Shown here piece by piece: positions 44,910-56,897 of a DNA stretch of 64,000 nt. The notes under the pieces were generated by a model. That model did not search any database. It saw only the letters and a list, made by a program, of their open reading frames with translations, and had not been told where the DNA came from. Source of the stretch: Uloborus plumipes (Eukaryota > Arthropoda > Arachnida > Araneae > Uloboridae); assembly GCA_038373865.1 (NCBI GenBank), contig JAXGGA010005159.1, positions 16,706 to 80,705 of the forward strand, in the 5' to 3' direction. A program made the translations under genes and the position numbers. Each line of letters starts with the position of its first letter. Positions within the stretch are counted from its first letter, which is position 1.

Positions 44910-45492
44910 TTAAATAAAAATTGTACAATGAAACTAACTGGCAGTTAAGTAAATAATATAGGCTATTGCAATATTTTTTTATTACAAATAAATTTTTCTC
45001 TATTATATGAAAATATTTTTATAGAAAGGTTTAATAACTGCTTTGAAACCTTAAAATATTTTTGCATTGAATGTAAGGATCCTAGAGAAATTAATGGAAC
45101 AGTTTTTTAAAAATATTTAATTAGTTGATAAATAGAGAGCGCTAGTACCAACAAACCACAGAAATGCGTTACTTCTACGGCGCCATCTATGGAACTGCTG
45201 AATACCTATAGCAATAACTTATTTCCTGAGAAGACATAATAAAAAAAGATGTGGAATACATAATGCACCAATTAAAATTCCACAAATGGTGCGTACATCA
45301 CTGAATAGCATGGCTCATTTGTAATAAAATGGTATAGATCGTTGTATTTTTATTGAACACTTTTTACCCAACCTTAAAATAATAAAAAACTCCCTTTCTT
45401 TTTATTGAACAGTTTTTAAATCCAAGCTTAAAATAATCAGAAAACTCCCTGTTTTGACTCCCCCTTGTTTCAACTTGCCGAAGTTGCAATGG
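44910..45492 (+). repeat. Segmental duplicate, uninterrupted copy
   Basis: This paralogue of 38090-38266 plus 42157-42570 lacks three insertions present there: the 3.6-kb hAT, the 245-bp MITE and the 39-bp hairpin. It therefore preserves their empty target sites. It ends abruptly at GTTGCAATGGATG, where a truncated MITE begins. Confidence 0.85.
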
Positions 45493-45874
45493 ATGACGTT
45501 TTGAAAAATCAAGATTTTGAAAGATTTCGCATACGGTCCCTTAAGCGATCGCTCGATGACGTCATGAAATAATGCAAAATCTTGATTTTTCAAAACGTCA
45601 TAACTCGGTCAATTTTTGCGGTAGAGGAGTGATTTTTTTTTTAGTTTTAAACGTTACAGTGTCAAGAATGTTTTACTAAATATGATTGATAGGACTGGGG
45701 GGCTGTATAAAAATTTAAATTTCGTAACTCTTTCAAAATTTGATTTTTTGAAAAACATTGAATAGACCCAAAATTCCTTTCATAATTTGGAGATTTTTTT
45801 CCTAAATAAACTATATGCGTATCTCTAACGGTTTAGAAATTAGCTATTGGTCCACGATTGGAGTGGACACCCTG
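45493..45874 (+). mobile_element. Truncated copy of the palindromic TA-MITE
   Basis: It starts inside the left arm of the family at 9415 (ATGACGTTTTGAAAAATCAA), crosses the TGACGTCA apex (45557-45564) and runs to the intact right end GGAGTGGACACCCTG followed by TA. About 270 bp of the left arm are missing. A 10-bp TAAGCGATCG-type insertion sits just before the apex. Confidence 0.87.
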
Positions 45875-45876
45875 TA

Positions 45877-46792
45877 TATGGGGAGTGACAAAGAAGGTTA
45901 CAAACATTGCTTAAAAGGCTACTAAAGCTTCACCACCTAGTGCAATGAAAAGGGTAATATCAGGTTTACTGAGGATATGGAAGCATCAATTAGTTTTCAG
46001 GAATGTCAGCTTGTGCAGGTGTGTGTTAGCCTATAAATTAAGCAGAGTCACATAGATTTGATCGAAAAACACGCACTTTGACCTCTACTCAGAGACAAAC
46101 AAATCAGGCTTTCAAAAAAAAAAAAAAAAAACTTCACTTTTTCTACAATCTGAGCTTGTTAATTGGAACTTTGCGACTCTCGACCTATTGTTTGTTGCTG
46201 ATGGTTGTTCGGATAAACCAAACTACGGTTGAGGCAAATTGATTTTTAAGGTTCTTTTGAACTCGTTCTAACGAGATTCGACTGTATTTCATTTCGCCCC
46301 ATTTTCCAATGCGTTTTTTAATTGAAGTATACAAAATGTTTTTGCAATGCTTTTAATTCATGGAGTGAAAAGGTTTCAAGAAACTCTAAAATACCTTTTA
46401 AATACTAAAACATATCGAAGAGTTACTAAGTTATTTCTTCTAGAAACATCCTGTTCATGAAGCAGAGATTGAAAACCGAAAACACCCGTAAGCCCGAGTA
46501 ATTTCTGCGCTCTGCATTTTCTCTCGCGTCCTGGAACTTTTTAACATGAAAAAATGATTTGCGACGTAATTTGCATAATTTCATCATTTCTTCACGCCAC
46601 AGCTGATTAATGTGCGGAGCTAAAAGTTTTTCTAGGATAAAAAGTCAGCGCTTCGCAGATTTTTGGAAAGATTTTCGTCAGCCAGTTTTGAAAGTCAAAG
46701 AATGGCAACAGAAGATTTTTTTTTATTTCCTTTCATTTTAACAAGGAAGTGTTTTCTGTTTTAAATTAACTAAGATCAAAAAATGGTATACA
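45877..46792. other. Spacer, partly higher complexity
   Basis: No gene is recognised. At about 46430-46690 the sequence has balanced composition and no relatives in the window; this could be single-copy non-coding DNA. A 17-18 base A-run lies near 46113. Confidence 0.45.
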
Positions 46793-47202
46793 ATGCAAAA
46801 ATTGAACTATTGTTTTTACAGTATAGTACTGGGAGCCGAGGCTCCAATATAAAACTGTAAAATGCACAGTAGTAAACTAAAACTAGCAATTTTACAGTTG
46901 CTTACTGTAAAATTAGCAAATTTGACAGTTTATTGCCGTAAAATTTAGCTGTATTATACCGTAAAAACATCAGTATAATACTGGCAGCAGAGGTTAAAGC
47001 TTAAAACTGTAAAATGCACGGTAATAAACTGTAACATTGGCAATTTTAGTTTGTTGCTGTAAAATTAGCAAATTTTACAATTTAGTACTGTAAAATTAGA
47101 AATTTTGCAGTTTATTACTGTAAAATTAGCAATTTTTATAGTTTATTACTATAAAATTAGCTGTGTTATACTGTAAAAATGACATTCATGTTTCCGTGTA
47201 GT
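46793..47202. repeat. TTTACAG/CTGTAAA-rich repeat, copy 1
   Basis: Degenerate repeats based on TTTACAGTTTATTACTGTAA and TAAAATTAGCAA in both orientations. The blocks GGGAGCCGAGGCTCC and GGCAGCAGAGGTT match GGAACCTCGGCTGCC in the related element at 59682-60154. The ends are degraded. Confidence 0.7.
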
Positions 47203-47633
47203 TGTATTTAAAATAGGAAAAATAAAGTGCAACAAAAACAGATTTCACTTCGTCAAACTTTGTAAGTCATACCGTAAAATGGGGTGTATAGGAACAGCGG
47301 GGTTAATAGGAACAAAACTTCCCGACCGTACAAAGATATTCTTCATAAATAAACTATTGGGTATTTTTCGCCATGAATTTTTTTTTAGTAAGGTAAGATC
47401 ATAGGAAGTAGGAAAAAATTACTTTTGTCAATCTGGCAACGCTATTGGCTTCTAAGGAGGGCTGCACGTGGAATGCTAGAAAACATCACATTTCCATAGA
47501 CTGCAAAACTTCATATGCAAGAACAAACCTTCTTATATTTAAAAACTAAGAGTGGTATGTTTCAATTATACATGTATCTGAACAACAGAATACCGCATTA
47601 GAATTTACATTTTTTATAAATTGTGTCATAAAA

Positions 47634-48071
47634 ATGAAGAATTCTGAAAAATGCCATAGGAAAAAAAATTGCGGTGTGAATCGGAACACTTTGTTCTGTT
47701 GTTCCAATTCAAACTTATTTGAAGGAAACTGTTTGAAAAATCAAGATTCTAACCCCAATTCCTGTAATCAAGACAAGGACAAGGATTTATTGCTGTTTAT
47801 CCCTTCTCGTGAGCAACTAGATCTTAGAATGACAAAAAGTTTCAGATTTCAAAAGATTTTTTCTCCGGGAGACTTCTTTTTATTTAAAATACGAGGGGGA
47901 AAGTCATATAGACTTTATATAGCAAAAGGCAAGCACACAGACAGTGATGAATAAGCGAAAAAATCTTTCAGGACAATCCCCGAAACCCAGAGATTTTAAG
48001 AAACTAAAGAAAAGGCAGAGATCATCCCAGAAGATGTTATGAAAAAACTTACGCCAAGTCACAATTGCTAG
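47634..48071 (+). pseudogene. pogo-like transposase C-terminal tail, two in-frame stops
   Basis: The frame runs 106 codons to TAA at 47952, continues in the same frame to TAA at 47997 and then to TAG at 48069. The readable parts are an S/N/K-rich linker, then FSPGDFFLFKIRGGKSYRLY, and after the stops EKAEIIPEDVMKKL. An order of 'GD-hydrophobic strand-K-x-Y' followed by an acidic 'IPEEDI-x-KKL' end resembles the C-terminal extension of DDE_1 (pogo/Jerky-like) transposase proteins in arthropods. That match is from memory of family style, not a search. The catalytic DDE core and the DNA-binding domain are absent. Position and strand agree with the surrounding TIRs. Dead. Confidence 0.6.
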
Positions 48072-49235
48072 TTTTAAGGACAAGTACATATTTGTGGACG
48101 ACATGAGTGACTTCCATTCATAGGCGGACTTACGGGGGTGCCAGGGGGTGCGCCGTACCCCCAACATTTTTGGTTGGGTTTTGAAAATAATGAAATTAAG
48201 TATAATTCGCCAAGAAATGCAGTTGGAAAAGAACATTATTATTCAGTGCTGTATTAAAGAATGAGTGTATAATCCGTAATTGGATATTTATTGGTACATC
48301 ATTACAATTTCTTCTACTTTGAAACTACCATGGCGAAATTTAAAAAAAAAGAAAACGTGCGACTATTGTAATAACTTTATCAGTAAAATCTGCCCTGAAA
48401 TCAGCTGAAATCCAGCATTTTTAAGGTAAATTGTTAAAAATTTCCACCCCCCCGGATTTCTTATTGTAGTGGCGCCAGAGGGGGCCACAATGATCGTGCT
48501 CCCTTCCTCCCACCCTTTCTCCAGAATGCTGAGTTGATATTTTTTTAAAAATATTCTTTATCATTGAAGAGAAGGAAAGAACGCGTTTTGGGAAAAGGCA
48601 CCAAAATACCCAATGTTGAGAAAATATCTTAATTTCTTTCAAAAATGAAAAAATCTCGTCACTTAAATTTTTCAACAGCTTCAGATTGTTAGTAGCTAAT
48701 TGTGTGCCACTCCTCCCCTCTCGCCCTATCCTCTTGTTTTTAATTTCATTTCTGCCTGATTTTTTTCTTTTCTCTATTTCGTCTGAAATTAAAAAAGTCT
48801 TTTCTCGGAAGTCCTCCACCCCGCCAAAGTCATTACGGAGCATCACAAATTTCGTCACCTGGGCTTCAATTTAGCAAAATTTCCTTTGAAAATCCTCCAA
48901 ATACCAAACACCTTAAAAGATCTAAAATTGCTTAAAATTTCGTTTTTAACCGACTTCAACAAAGGAGGAGGTTATACAATTCGTCGGAGAAATTTTTTTT
49001 TTTTTTTTGTATGTTATAAGATTACTCGAAGATGCCTGGACCGATTTCAAAAATTCTTTTTTTGTTAGAAAGGTCTTTCTTTCCGATTGGTCCCATCCTC
49101 TCGTGGTCCGGGTTCGATAACGGGAACCTACAGAAATCTTTCGAAAAAGAAATTGGGATCACAGTAATCGTAATAATGACCATTTTGAACGCTAGGCTTC
49201 TCTGGATTGCATAATGAAATTCATTTCTATGGTCT

Positions 49236-49640
49236 TTTTGAAAATTTTAAACCGAGTATCTTTCTATGTCCTGCTTTTTTCTATTGAACTCCAACGAACT
49301 GAAAGTCGTACCAGGTACTAATTGATTCGTAATATTTCAGGTTTATTAGTCTTAATTTACATAAGGTTTGATAAAGGAATTTTGAAGAAAGTGAGGAAAA
49401 TCTCCAAATTTTTGCTCAAATTTAAAGCGATTTGTCCAAAATGATTAAATATGAAATTCATTGTTACAAAACGTGATTGATATGAGACAGTTATTATAAT
49501 GATAATGAAAATTTTGAATGAAGGCTTAACTGAAGCAAACATGAAACTCATTAGCGGGCCACGTACGTAATACGTCGTAAAATTTTATGAACCGCGAGAA
49601 TCTAGTGTTGTTTTGAAATATAAATTAGTTGAAAAGCCGT
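49236..49640 (+). repeat. Dispersed segment shared with 11141-11470
   Basis: Shared ordered blocks are GAGTATCTTTCTATnTnCTG, GAACTGAAAGTCnnACCAGG, TTTAAAGCGATTTGTCC, GAAGGCTTAACT and ATTAGCGGGCCACGTACGTA. One internal stretch differs completely, suggesting replacement or deletion. Probably a Helitron-family segment. Confidence 0.7.
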
Positions 49641-49869
49641 TAATATTTAGCCTTTGATTAAAGTTAGTACACAAATAAATACTAGAGAATAACAAGGATT
49701 ATTTTTTAGTGTCAATCGTTTAAAATTTTAGACGCGTTGATACTTTCTCTCTTTTTTTCCTTACATAGTTTATTTTATGAAGCATTTATTTAAGCAAATT
49801 AGGTGAAGTTTTGTAATGGAAACATTACCTTATTTCATATGTACATTTGCACTAAAAAGAATGAAATAA

Positions 49870-50340
49870 AAATATTTTTGAAAAAAAAAATTGAACCGAC
49901 TTCGGAACTTCACTCGGCAAGTGCTCTAAAAAGTAAAAAATAATTTTATTCTTTGAACACCATCGACACTACATTTAAACATAAGTTTTGAAGTCGGTGC
50001 AAAAACTATAGGTGAAATGATGTTTAACTACATTTTGCCAACATTTTCCAGAGAAACCATTGAAAATTAAGAGTTGAATATTTGTACCATTATATAAATA
50101 TGTGGTTGTCAATGTAGTGTATGCGAATGCAATTAAAGAACCTGGATTCATTGCAATTTATATATATAGTTAAATTATAGTTTCGTATAATTCTATATAG
50201 TGTTTTTGCGCCGACTTCAAAACTTATGTTTAAATGTAGTGTCGATGGTGTTCAAAGAATAAAATTATTTTTTACTTTTTAGAGCACTTGCCGAGTGAAG
50301 TTCCGAAGTCGGTTCAATTTTTTTTTTCAAAAATATTTTT
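49870..50340. repeat. Palindrome, ~140-bp arms
   Basis: 49870-50012 (from AATATTTTTGAAAAAAAAAA) is the near-perfect reverse complement of 50201-50340; both contain GAAGTCGG words at their outer and inner edges. The loop of ~190 bp is AT-rich. Confidence 0.85.
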
Positions 50341-50559
50341 TTGAAGCTTCAATTTTGGAAAATTTTCCGATAAGGGCAACCCTAACCACCCTTTATCAAT
50401 CATTAAAAATCGTTAAAATTTTACTTTTCTAAATTACAGTTCCGAAAAGTCTAAAGGGGAGAATCTTTTGGCACAGCAGGCTTTGAAATCCTAAGAATTG
50501 ACATGCTTAGGACTTCAAGTCTTCTTGCCGCCAATGGAAGATTGAAGACAGTAGCCGTA

Positions 50560-52370
50560 AATCTTCCTTCTAATACCATGGAATATTGCACATAAGAACT
50601 TTGTTCTTAGAACTTCAATTTCAAAAATTTTCAGGGTAGATCCCCATAATCCCCTCCAATAACCGCATAAAAAATTGTCTAACATTGCGCTTTTGGAACT
50701 TAAACTATGAAAAATTGAAGAGCTGGTAGATAAGGGGGGGGGGGGTATCTGTTTTCAAAAAATCCATCGGGACAATCCTACAATCAAGTTCATAAGACTT
50801 GAATTTCTAAAAATATAATCGGAGCCCCTTGTACCTTTCTTCGCCCTCAACTTCGTCTCGCTTCTAACGACATTAAAAAATTATTTAAGGTTTCTTCCAT
50901 AGTTTCAAATGTTAAGAAGTGCCGAATTCCTATTGTTACTGGGATATGGTCTACGTCGCGTTTTTAGGACGTAAATTTCGAAAAAATTTGGGCAAGCTTT
51001 TTAATATCTCTTTTTCTAATATCATTCAAGACGTCTATGGTACTAAAAATTATGTTTTTAGAACGACAATTGGATGAGACGTATAGCACACCGTTCTCTT
51101 TCAATTATACGAGCTGACACTTCCGTATGAAATCTGAAAAAGAAAAAAAATAATGTTTGAAAAAAATTAAGGCGGGAGAGACTTAAAACCTCTCCTCCTA
51201 ACATTACTGAATATTGCTGTAAAACTTCGTTTTTTACTTCCTTTTACGTAGTAAAGGAAGTATTGTGATCACGAAAAAAATTTCACTCAAATTTCGGTCT
51301 AAATTTTGACGTTGCTCACCCCTGAATGAATGTCGCGTAGTTTTTTCGACCTGTCAGCACGTGCATATGTACCTAACAATATACAAACAGCCGAAAAATC
51401 AATTTCGACCACCTCCGAGTAAATTACGGCGAGTTTTCTCGTGACGTCTGTATGTACGTATGTGCGGATGTATGTGCGTATGTGGCTCGCATAACTCAAA
51501 AAACTATGTGCCGTAGAAACTTCTAGCTTGGTATGTAGGCTCTGAGGGGGGTTTAGTTGTGCACCTCCCCTTGTGATTGCATTCGAATGTTCCCAAAGGG
51601 GTCTTTTACCCCTTTTTTGGGGTAAATCAATGTTAATTTCAATACAGACTCAAGTGATATGAATTGGCGCCACCACTTGGCGACATGTCGCCAAGATTTT
51701 GGTCGCCAAGTGTTTGACGCCAACTTGGCGACATATCGCCAAGTTGGCGACAAATTTGGCGAAAAAATTATTTTTTGAATTTGGATTCAACTTGGCGCTA
51801 TTGGCGATATTTTGCGAAAAATTCACTAAATGATATTAAAATCAGCAATATTTAGAAAAATAACCATTGTAAAATATTTTTTGCATTGTTTCGTGGTAGA
51901 TTAGGGGAGTAAATATTTGAATTGTTACCTTACTCACTCCAAGCACTTTTTTAACACTTAAGGCAACTACTAAGAAATTTACACGTAAAAGGAAGTAGTG
52001 TGGGGTCCATACCAGATTTTTAGGACTTGTATTTCGAGATGTTTCTTGGAGAGAGAACCAGAACGCCTCTCGTCACATCATCAAAGTTTGTCTACAGTTG
52101 CGTTCTTGGAATTTCAACTTCGAAAAGTTGTGGGGAAGGGGATCGGTTTTGCTCTATTTTTCAAGAAATTGATCGGGGACAGTCCTTAAGATAAGCCCCA
52201 TCCCTTAAATGAGCGTCAATAAATATTGCCTATAATCGCGTTTTTAGGACTTTAATTTCTAGAATGCTATGTGGAAGTTCCTGTGAACTTTTCTTTTCCC
52301 TCACAGCACCAGAGGCAGTCTAAAACTGCTTTTTCAGGATAACAATATAAAAAATTTTCCTGGGGATAAT
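50560..52370 (+). repeat. Degenerate internal repeats of the hAT element
   Basis: The phrase 'T(T)nTTAGnACTTnAATTTnnAAAA' recurs near 50613, 50694, 50963, 51056, 52018, 52107, 52237 and 52334, followed each time by a C-rich CCCCATAATCCCC or AATCTCCC-like block. Spacing is ~80-270 bp once the 51234 insertion is removed. This is an old, diverged tandem array. Confidence 0.6.
51234..52015 (+). mobile_element. 782-bp TIR element with TTGGCGA modules (copy 2)
   Basis: Same start, end and interior as 8251-9031, same orientation and within one base of the same length. The flanks (CGTTTT before, TTTTTAGGAC after) rejoin to the hAT internal repeat CGTTTTTAGGAC, so insertion was into a T-run with at most a ~4-bp T duplication. 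The shared 66-codon antisense ORF (51299-51499) differs at about 14 residues from that in copy 1, without sign of conservation. Confidence 0.87.
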
Positions 52371-53963
52371 CTCCCAAACCTGCCTATCAAATGGAAAAAA
52401 AAAAAAAAAACTAAACGCAGGATTCGCAAACGTGGGCCCAGCCCGAAAAAAATAACCGAGATTTTTCGTGTGGGCCCACTTGAAATGACACACTATGTCG
52501 GTGAAGTGTTTTTTTTTTTTTTTTTTTTTTTTTTCCACAATTTACTGCACATTGAAAACATTTAATTCAGAAACAAACTAAACATTACAAATATTTTGAT
52601 CAATATCAAGTCTAGAAATTGGTACAGATCAGTTTGGTTATAACATTGAGTTTATTATGATATTTAGTGTTTGTCAATAGGTGGTCCAGAAAAATAAATC
52701 TTCCTTTCTGAGAAAACTTATTTAGTATTAGAAATAAAACTGCATCTGAATTTCAGTTATTTGTTTATTTATTTGAATATTTAGAGGATCAAACTGAACA
52801 GGAGCTATTTAAATCCATAACTTCAATTCAATATCAATTTAAAACATTTTATCATATTAATTTTAAAAAATCAATATAGCATTGCTTTTTCCAAATAAAA
52901 AATTCTTTAGGGGATCACAGTCACCTCTCTTCATGGCTCCCGACTCTTTAAAAATTTTACGTAGCAAGCAGTAGTTTGGTATACAATGTTTGAATAGAGA
53001 ATGATATTAAAATGACTCCCCTGAAATGAAAAATGAAAACCCTGATATTTGATAAAAAACCCAGACGGGCTGGGTTTTTTCAAACTCTGCTTAAAACTGT
53101 TTTCTGGTTGCGCCACTGGCTTGTTGTTGTTGTACAGGGAATCACCCCCCCCCCCCGATTTCTGCTACTGTTGCACCCCCAGAATTTGCGGTCTAAGTCC
53201 GCCTATGCTTCCATTCATGTTAAATCTTTGTATTTCAATTCAAAAGCATTTCTTAAAATTACTTTTCATTTTTCATAAGTTCAAAATTATTTTGAATTTT
53301 GACAAATTATACACGTTTACTGGTATTGAAATTATGCATTTATTTGACAGCAATTATGTCTTCTTATTCTCCCCCATCAGTATTACTCATGTTTGTGAGA
53401 CGTATTACAGGTTAAATTGAAAAAAGATAAAAATTTTAACATGTGTTCCGATTGACCCCTATCAACGGGGTGATTCGGAACACCCATAATTTCCTATATA
53501 TTTTAATAATAATTGTTCAAAATGCTTTGCCTTCGCTTGGAATATCATAAGTAAAGCAAGACCGAAGTTTGTACCCAAAAAATCAAATTAAAAAAAAATC
53601 TTTTAACTGCTTTTTTTACAATCAAAGCTGAAAAGTGTTCCGATTCACCCCATTTTACGGTACTCAATCATCATTGAACCGAATGCACACACCCATAAAG
53701 CTGATGTTATAAGGTCCAAGATTGAAATTAAATTTGCTCTTTGCATTGCAAACTTGTGCAATGGAAATTTCAGCTGTCATTTTGAATATATGTTACCAAA
53801 ACTGCAGTTTTAATTTTGAACTTATGGTAAATGTACCATTTATAGGCTTATTTTGAACAATTAACAAGTAAAAATAAAAGTTTAAATGAATTCTCTAACA
53901 TTTTTCATCAATCATTGATTAAATTGCATGGATCATTCTTATGACATAAAATCATCGTAAGTA

Positions 53964-55252
53964 GGGGAGAGTGGTAATGAATGGGCCATGGTGATGGATG
54001 GGCCACTAACATAATATGAAAAAGTATTTGCATGAATTTTTTTTTGATGCCACCAATAGATGTAGCTATTTGTTCTACTAAACTCATCCAATTTTCATTC
54101 GTTTGCGCTGAGCCATTTTCAAACTAGAGTGGCATGGTCAAGAATCTGGCTGAAAAGTAAGTTTTTCACTTTTTAGTAAAATATTTCTTAGCTAAATTGT
54201 ACCAAGTATTTTACTGCATACATATGTATAAGTTAGTCTTTCCATATCTATAAACTAATATTAAGATGTATTTTGATGTTATCTAAATTCAATGTACTCA
54301 AAAAACCTAAATGTATTCCAAAAGTATAGGTGGGGCTGAATGGGCCACTATGTCATATGGTAATGAATGGGCCACCTAAATATTGTTTTTCTTCCTTTTC
54401 TTTGGATTTTCGCATTAATATGAAACACAACTGACTATCATAGATAAAGATTACTGTCGTCAAAATAGGTTTGTAGTAACTTCTAAATATAATTTGCAGA
54501 TCTATATTATATTCCTATAGTACAATAGACCTCTGGTCGCAGTGCGTGGCTCGAAAAAGCCCCCCTCTCTCCTCCATATTATTTTCCTCACAGTACAATT
54601 TCATTTTCTTTCTTGGTAACTTAAGTTAGATATTTCTTATTCCCGATGTCTTGTAAATTAAAAAAAAAATTTTTTTGAATTTTGACAAGTTTGAAAAGGA
54701 AGATAAAGTTTTTGAAAGTGATTTTTAATATTATTTTTGAAAGATATAAATTTTGTTAAATCATAGTGTGTATTATCTGTTATTTTTTTTATATATATTT
54801 GATGTTATTTATTTCTTATAATCTCATTATTTAGTCATTTTTCTGCTACAATTGGTATACATCAGTTTTATTTTAATTGCATCAGTTTTGATGTTTATAT
54901 AATTTTAAATCAGTATAGTTTTGTATCATCATGTCAAGTGCCACATTTATTTTGTCATATATAGCAAATAGAAGATTAAATCCACATGTTTTCATTGAAT
55001 TCATTTAGTGGCCCATTCATTACCTTCGATGGCCCATTCAACCCCATAGGTGGGGTTGAATGGGCCAAATTTCAAAATTATTATTTTCTATTATAATTCA
55101 TTATCGACAGGTGCTAATCCAACTTTTCTGACTTTTTTAGATAGCCAGATAAGTAAAGTAACTAAAACACCAATTTAGAGTTAAAACAAAGTGTTAGAAA
55201 AAATTACAAAAATTCAAAACCAAAAAGTGGCCCATTCATTACCACTCTCCCC
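53964..55252. mobile_element. TA-flanked element with GGGGAGAGTGGTAATGAATG ends
   Basis: The 25-bp TIR is exact at both ends and flanked by TA. The words AATGGGCCA and TGGCCCATT recur internally about eight times in both orientations, notably near 53998, 54350, 55014 and 55050. No coding remnant. A Tc1/mariner-pogo style MITE. Confidence 0.87.
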
Positions 55253-55254
55253 TA

Positions 55255-56897
55255 AGTCTTAATTTCTAAAAATCAATCTTTAAGTGATTCAATGCTCTTA
55301 TAATAAACGTACTCAATTTCAGACGCATCAGTAAGGAGCGTCCTCTTATTTGGGGCACTTAAATATGAATGTTTATTTTAAAAACCGATTGTTTTTTTTA
55401 TATTAAATAATCAAAAAGTATAATCCTCGAAAAATAACTAACCTTTTATAAGAGAACCACTTGGTTTTGTTAGCAATAAGCTACAAAGTACCAGTTATGA
55501 ACCGCAGGTAAAACAATTATTAATAATTTATCATTTTTGCTTTTGTTTATGCTTGTGCAACAGGGTGCAGAAGTAACAAATAAACTCTCGTGTCTTATAG
55601 GTTTAAGTATACTCATTTTTTTGGTTAAAAAAAAACCAAAAATATGATTGAAATGTTGAATTCGGTAACACAGTGCAATGCTCGATTTTTCCCTCGTATA
55701 AAAGGAAACGTACAATTAACAAGCAATTCTCGAACAAATTTCATTTCGACAGTAATCACGTCTCAATTGCAAATCATCCAGCTATCAAAAAAAAAAGTCC
55801 TATAACCAAAACAAAACGTCTGAATACATACTCCGCTCCCAAGTGTTGTAGATTTTAAAAAAAAATCAATTCAGAAAGCACAATTAAAATGAAAAAGAAC
55901 CTAACGCTTCGCAATGGATCAATATTTAGAAAAAACCATCCTTAAACAAAAAGCATTTGAGATATATTAAACGCGCAATACAACAAAAATGCAAGTTTCC
56001 TTTTCAATATAAATAACTAAATTTTTATATTTCAAATATTTTTCCTAAAAAGAAGGTCCTCCTCGCATAAATGGCTTCCAATCATTAAGAATTCTTTTTT
56101 GTTGCCACTTTTTATTTCTAAATTCGAACCGTTTTGCAATGAATGGCAAATTGTAGTTTTTTATGTTCTCGTTCCAATGCAAGCTGAAATATAAATGAGT
56201 AAATATTTCTTTTTATACTTTAAACAAACATTTTTAGAGACACGTATTTAATTAATATTTGGTTTTATAAATTGATTCTTTTTCTTGTCTCCGGCAGAAA
56301 AAAAACCCATGAAAATCGATCCATGAAGATTCATTTTTCAATGCGAGGTAAATCACGCTTAATTGCTTTTTAAGTTGCATGTAAAGCATTTTCCGTTGTA
56401 AAAATCAGAATCTTTGTTGTTCCGAGTTTCTTTTTATAGGAGGAAAGGAGGCGGAATATAAAAATGGGGCTCTCAATTTTCTCGCTGTGACTTGAATTTT
56501 TTTTTTTGTAGGAGAATTTTTCGGAAGGAAATGCATTTTGAGAGTTTTGTGTCGATTTCTCATTGATTAATTCAGCCAGGGCAGTATTTAAGGAGTTAGT
56601 TTTCAGGGTTCAAACCTCCTCTGAAAATTTTCAAAATTATTACGAAAATGCTTTTCATAGTTTCTCACTGAACAAATTGTTGTCGCTATTTTATTTTAAT
56701 TTTCTTATTTACTTTGAAACTGCATTTGAAAAATGAAATTATCATTGTTGAATAATTGCACTTATTAAGTGTTTTTTCTGCAGTATTTATTTTTATTGTA
56801 GTTATTGCAAACATAGCTTAACCTTTTCCTTCAAATTTTTATAATAACCCTAAAAAAACACCAAGATTCTTCAACTTAGTAAGTACCAAACTCTATA
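55255..56897. other. Spacer, nothing recognised
   Basis: No repeats with visible partners and no convincing ORF. This is one of the longest repeat-free stretches and therefore a candidate for single-copy intronic or intergenic DNA. Confidence 0.5.

Larger units (their letters stand above)
48948..50340. mobile_element. ACCGACTTC-ended composite element
   Basis: It begins AACCGACTTCAACAAAGGAG, a dispersed-repeat start I recall from other arthropod genomes, and ends CGAAGTCGGTT plus a T-run. It contains a segment shared with 11141-11470 (49236-49640) and a palindrome at 49870-50340. Its flanks (CGTTTTT on the left, GAAGCTTCAATTTTGG on the right) rejoin to the hAT internal repeat consensus. Confidence 0.6.
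48119..53207. mobile_element. 5.1-kb hAT-like element nested in the pogo-like element
   Basis: The perfect 8-bp duplication CTTCCATT lies at 48111-48118 and 53208-53215. The left end CATAGGCGGACTTACGG and the right end read inward, CATAGGCGGACTTAGAC, form the TIR, followed by C/G-rich subterminal runs. The interior is a chain of degenerate repeats around GCGTTTTTAGGACTTnAATT, interrupted by elements at 48948-50340 and 51234-52015. The 145-codon antisense ORF (48421-48858), the longest in the window, has no recognised domain and its end overlaps G/C-run sequence, so I do not call it a gene. Confidence 0.88.
47272..53660 (+). mobile_element. pogo/mariner-like element, split by a 5.1-kb hAT
   Basis: The left end CCGTAAAATGGGGTGTAT and the right end read inward, CCGTAAAATGGGGTGAAT, agree over ~23 bases with two or three differences, and TA flanks both sides (47270-47271 and 53661-53662). 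Without the hAT (48119-53207) the element is ~1.3 kb. It keeps a decayed transposase tail (47634-48071). Confidence 0.85.

Noticed and set aside
48421..48858. 145-codon antisense ORF, the longest in the window
   Set aside because: It lies inside a hAT element, crosses G/C runs and degenerate repeat sequence, is K/E/F-rich at low complexity, and shows no domain.
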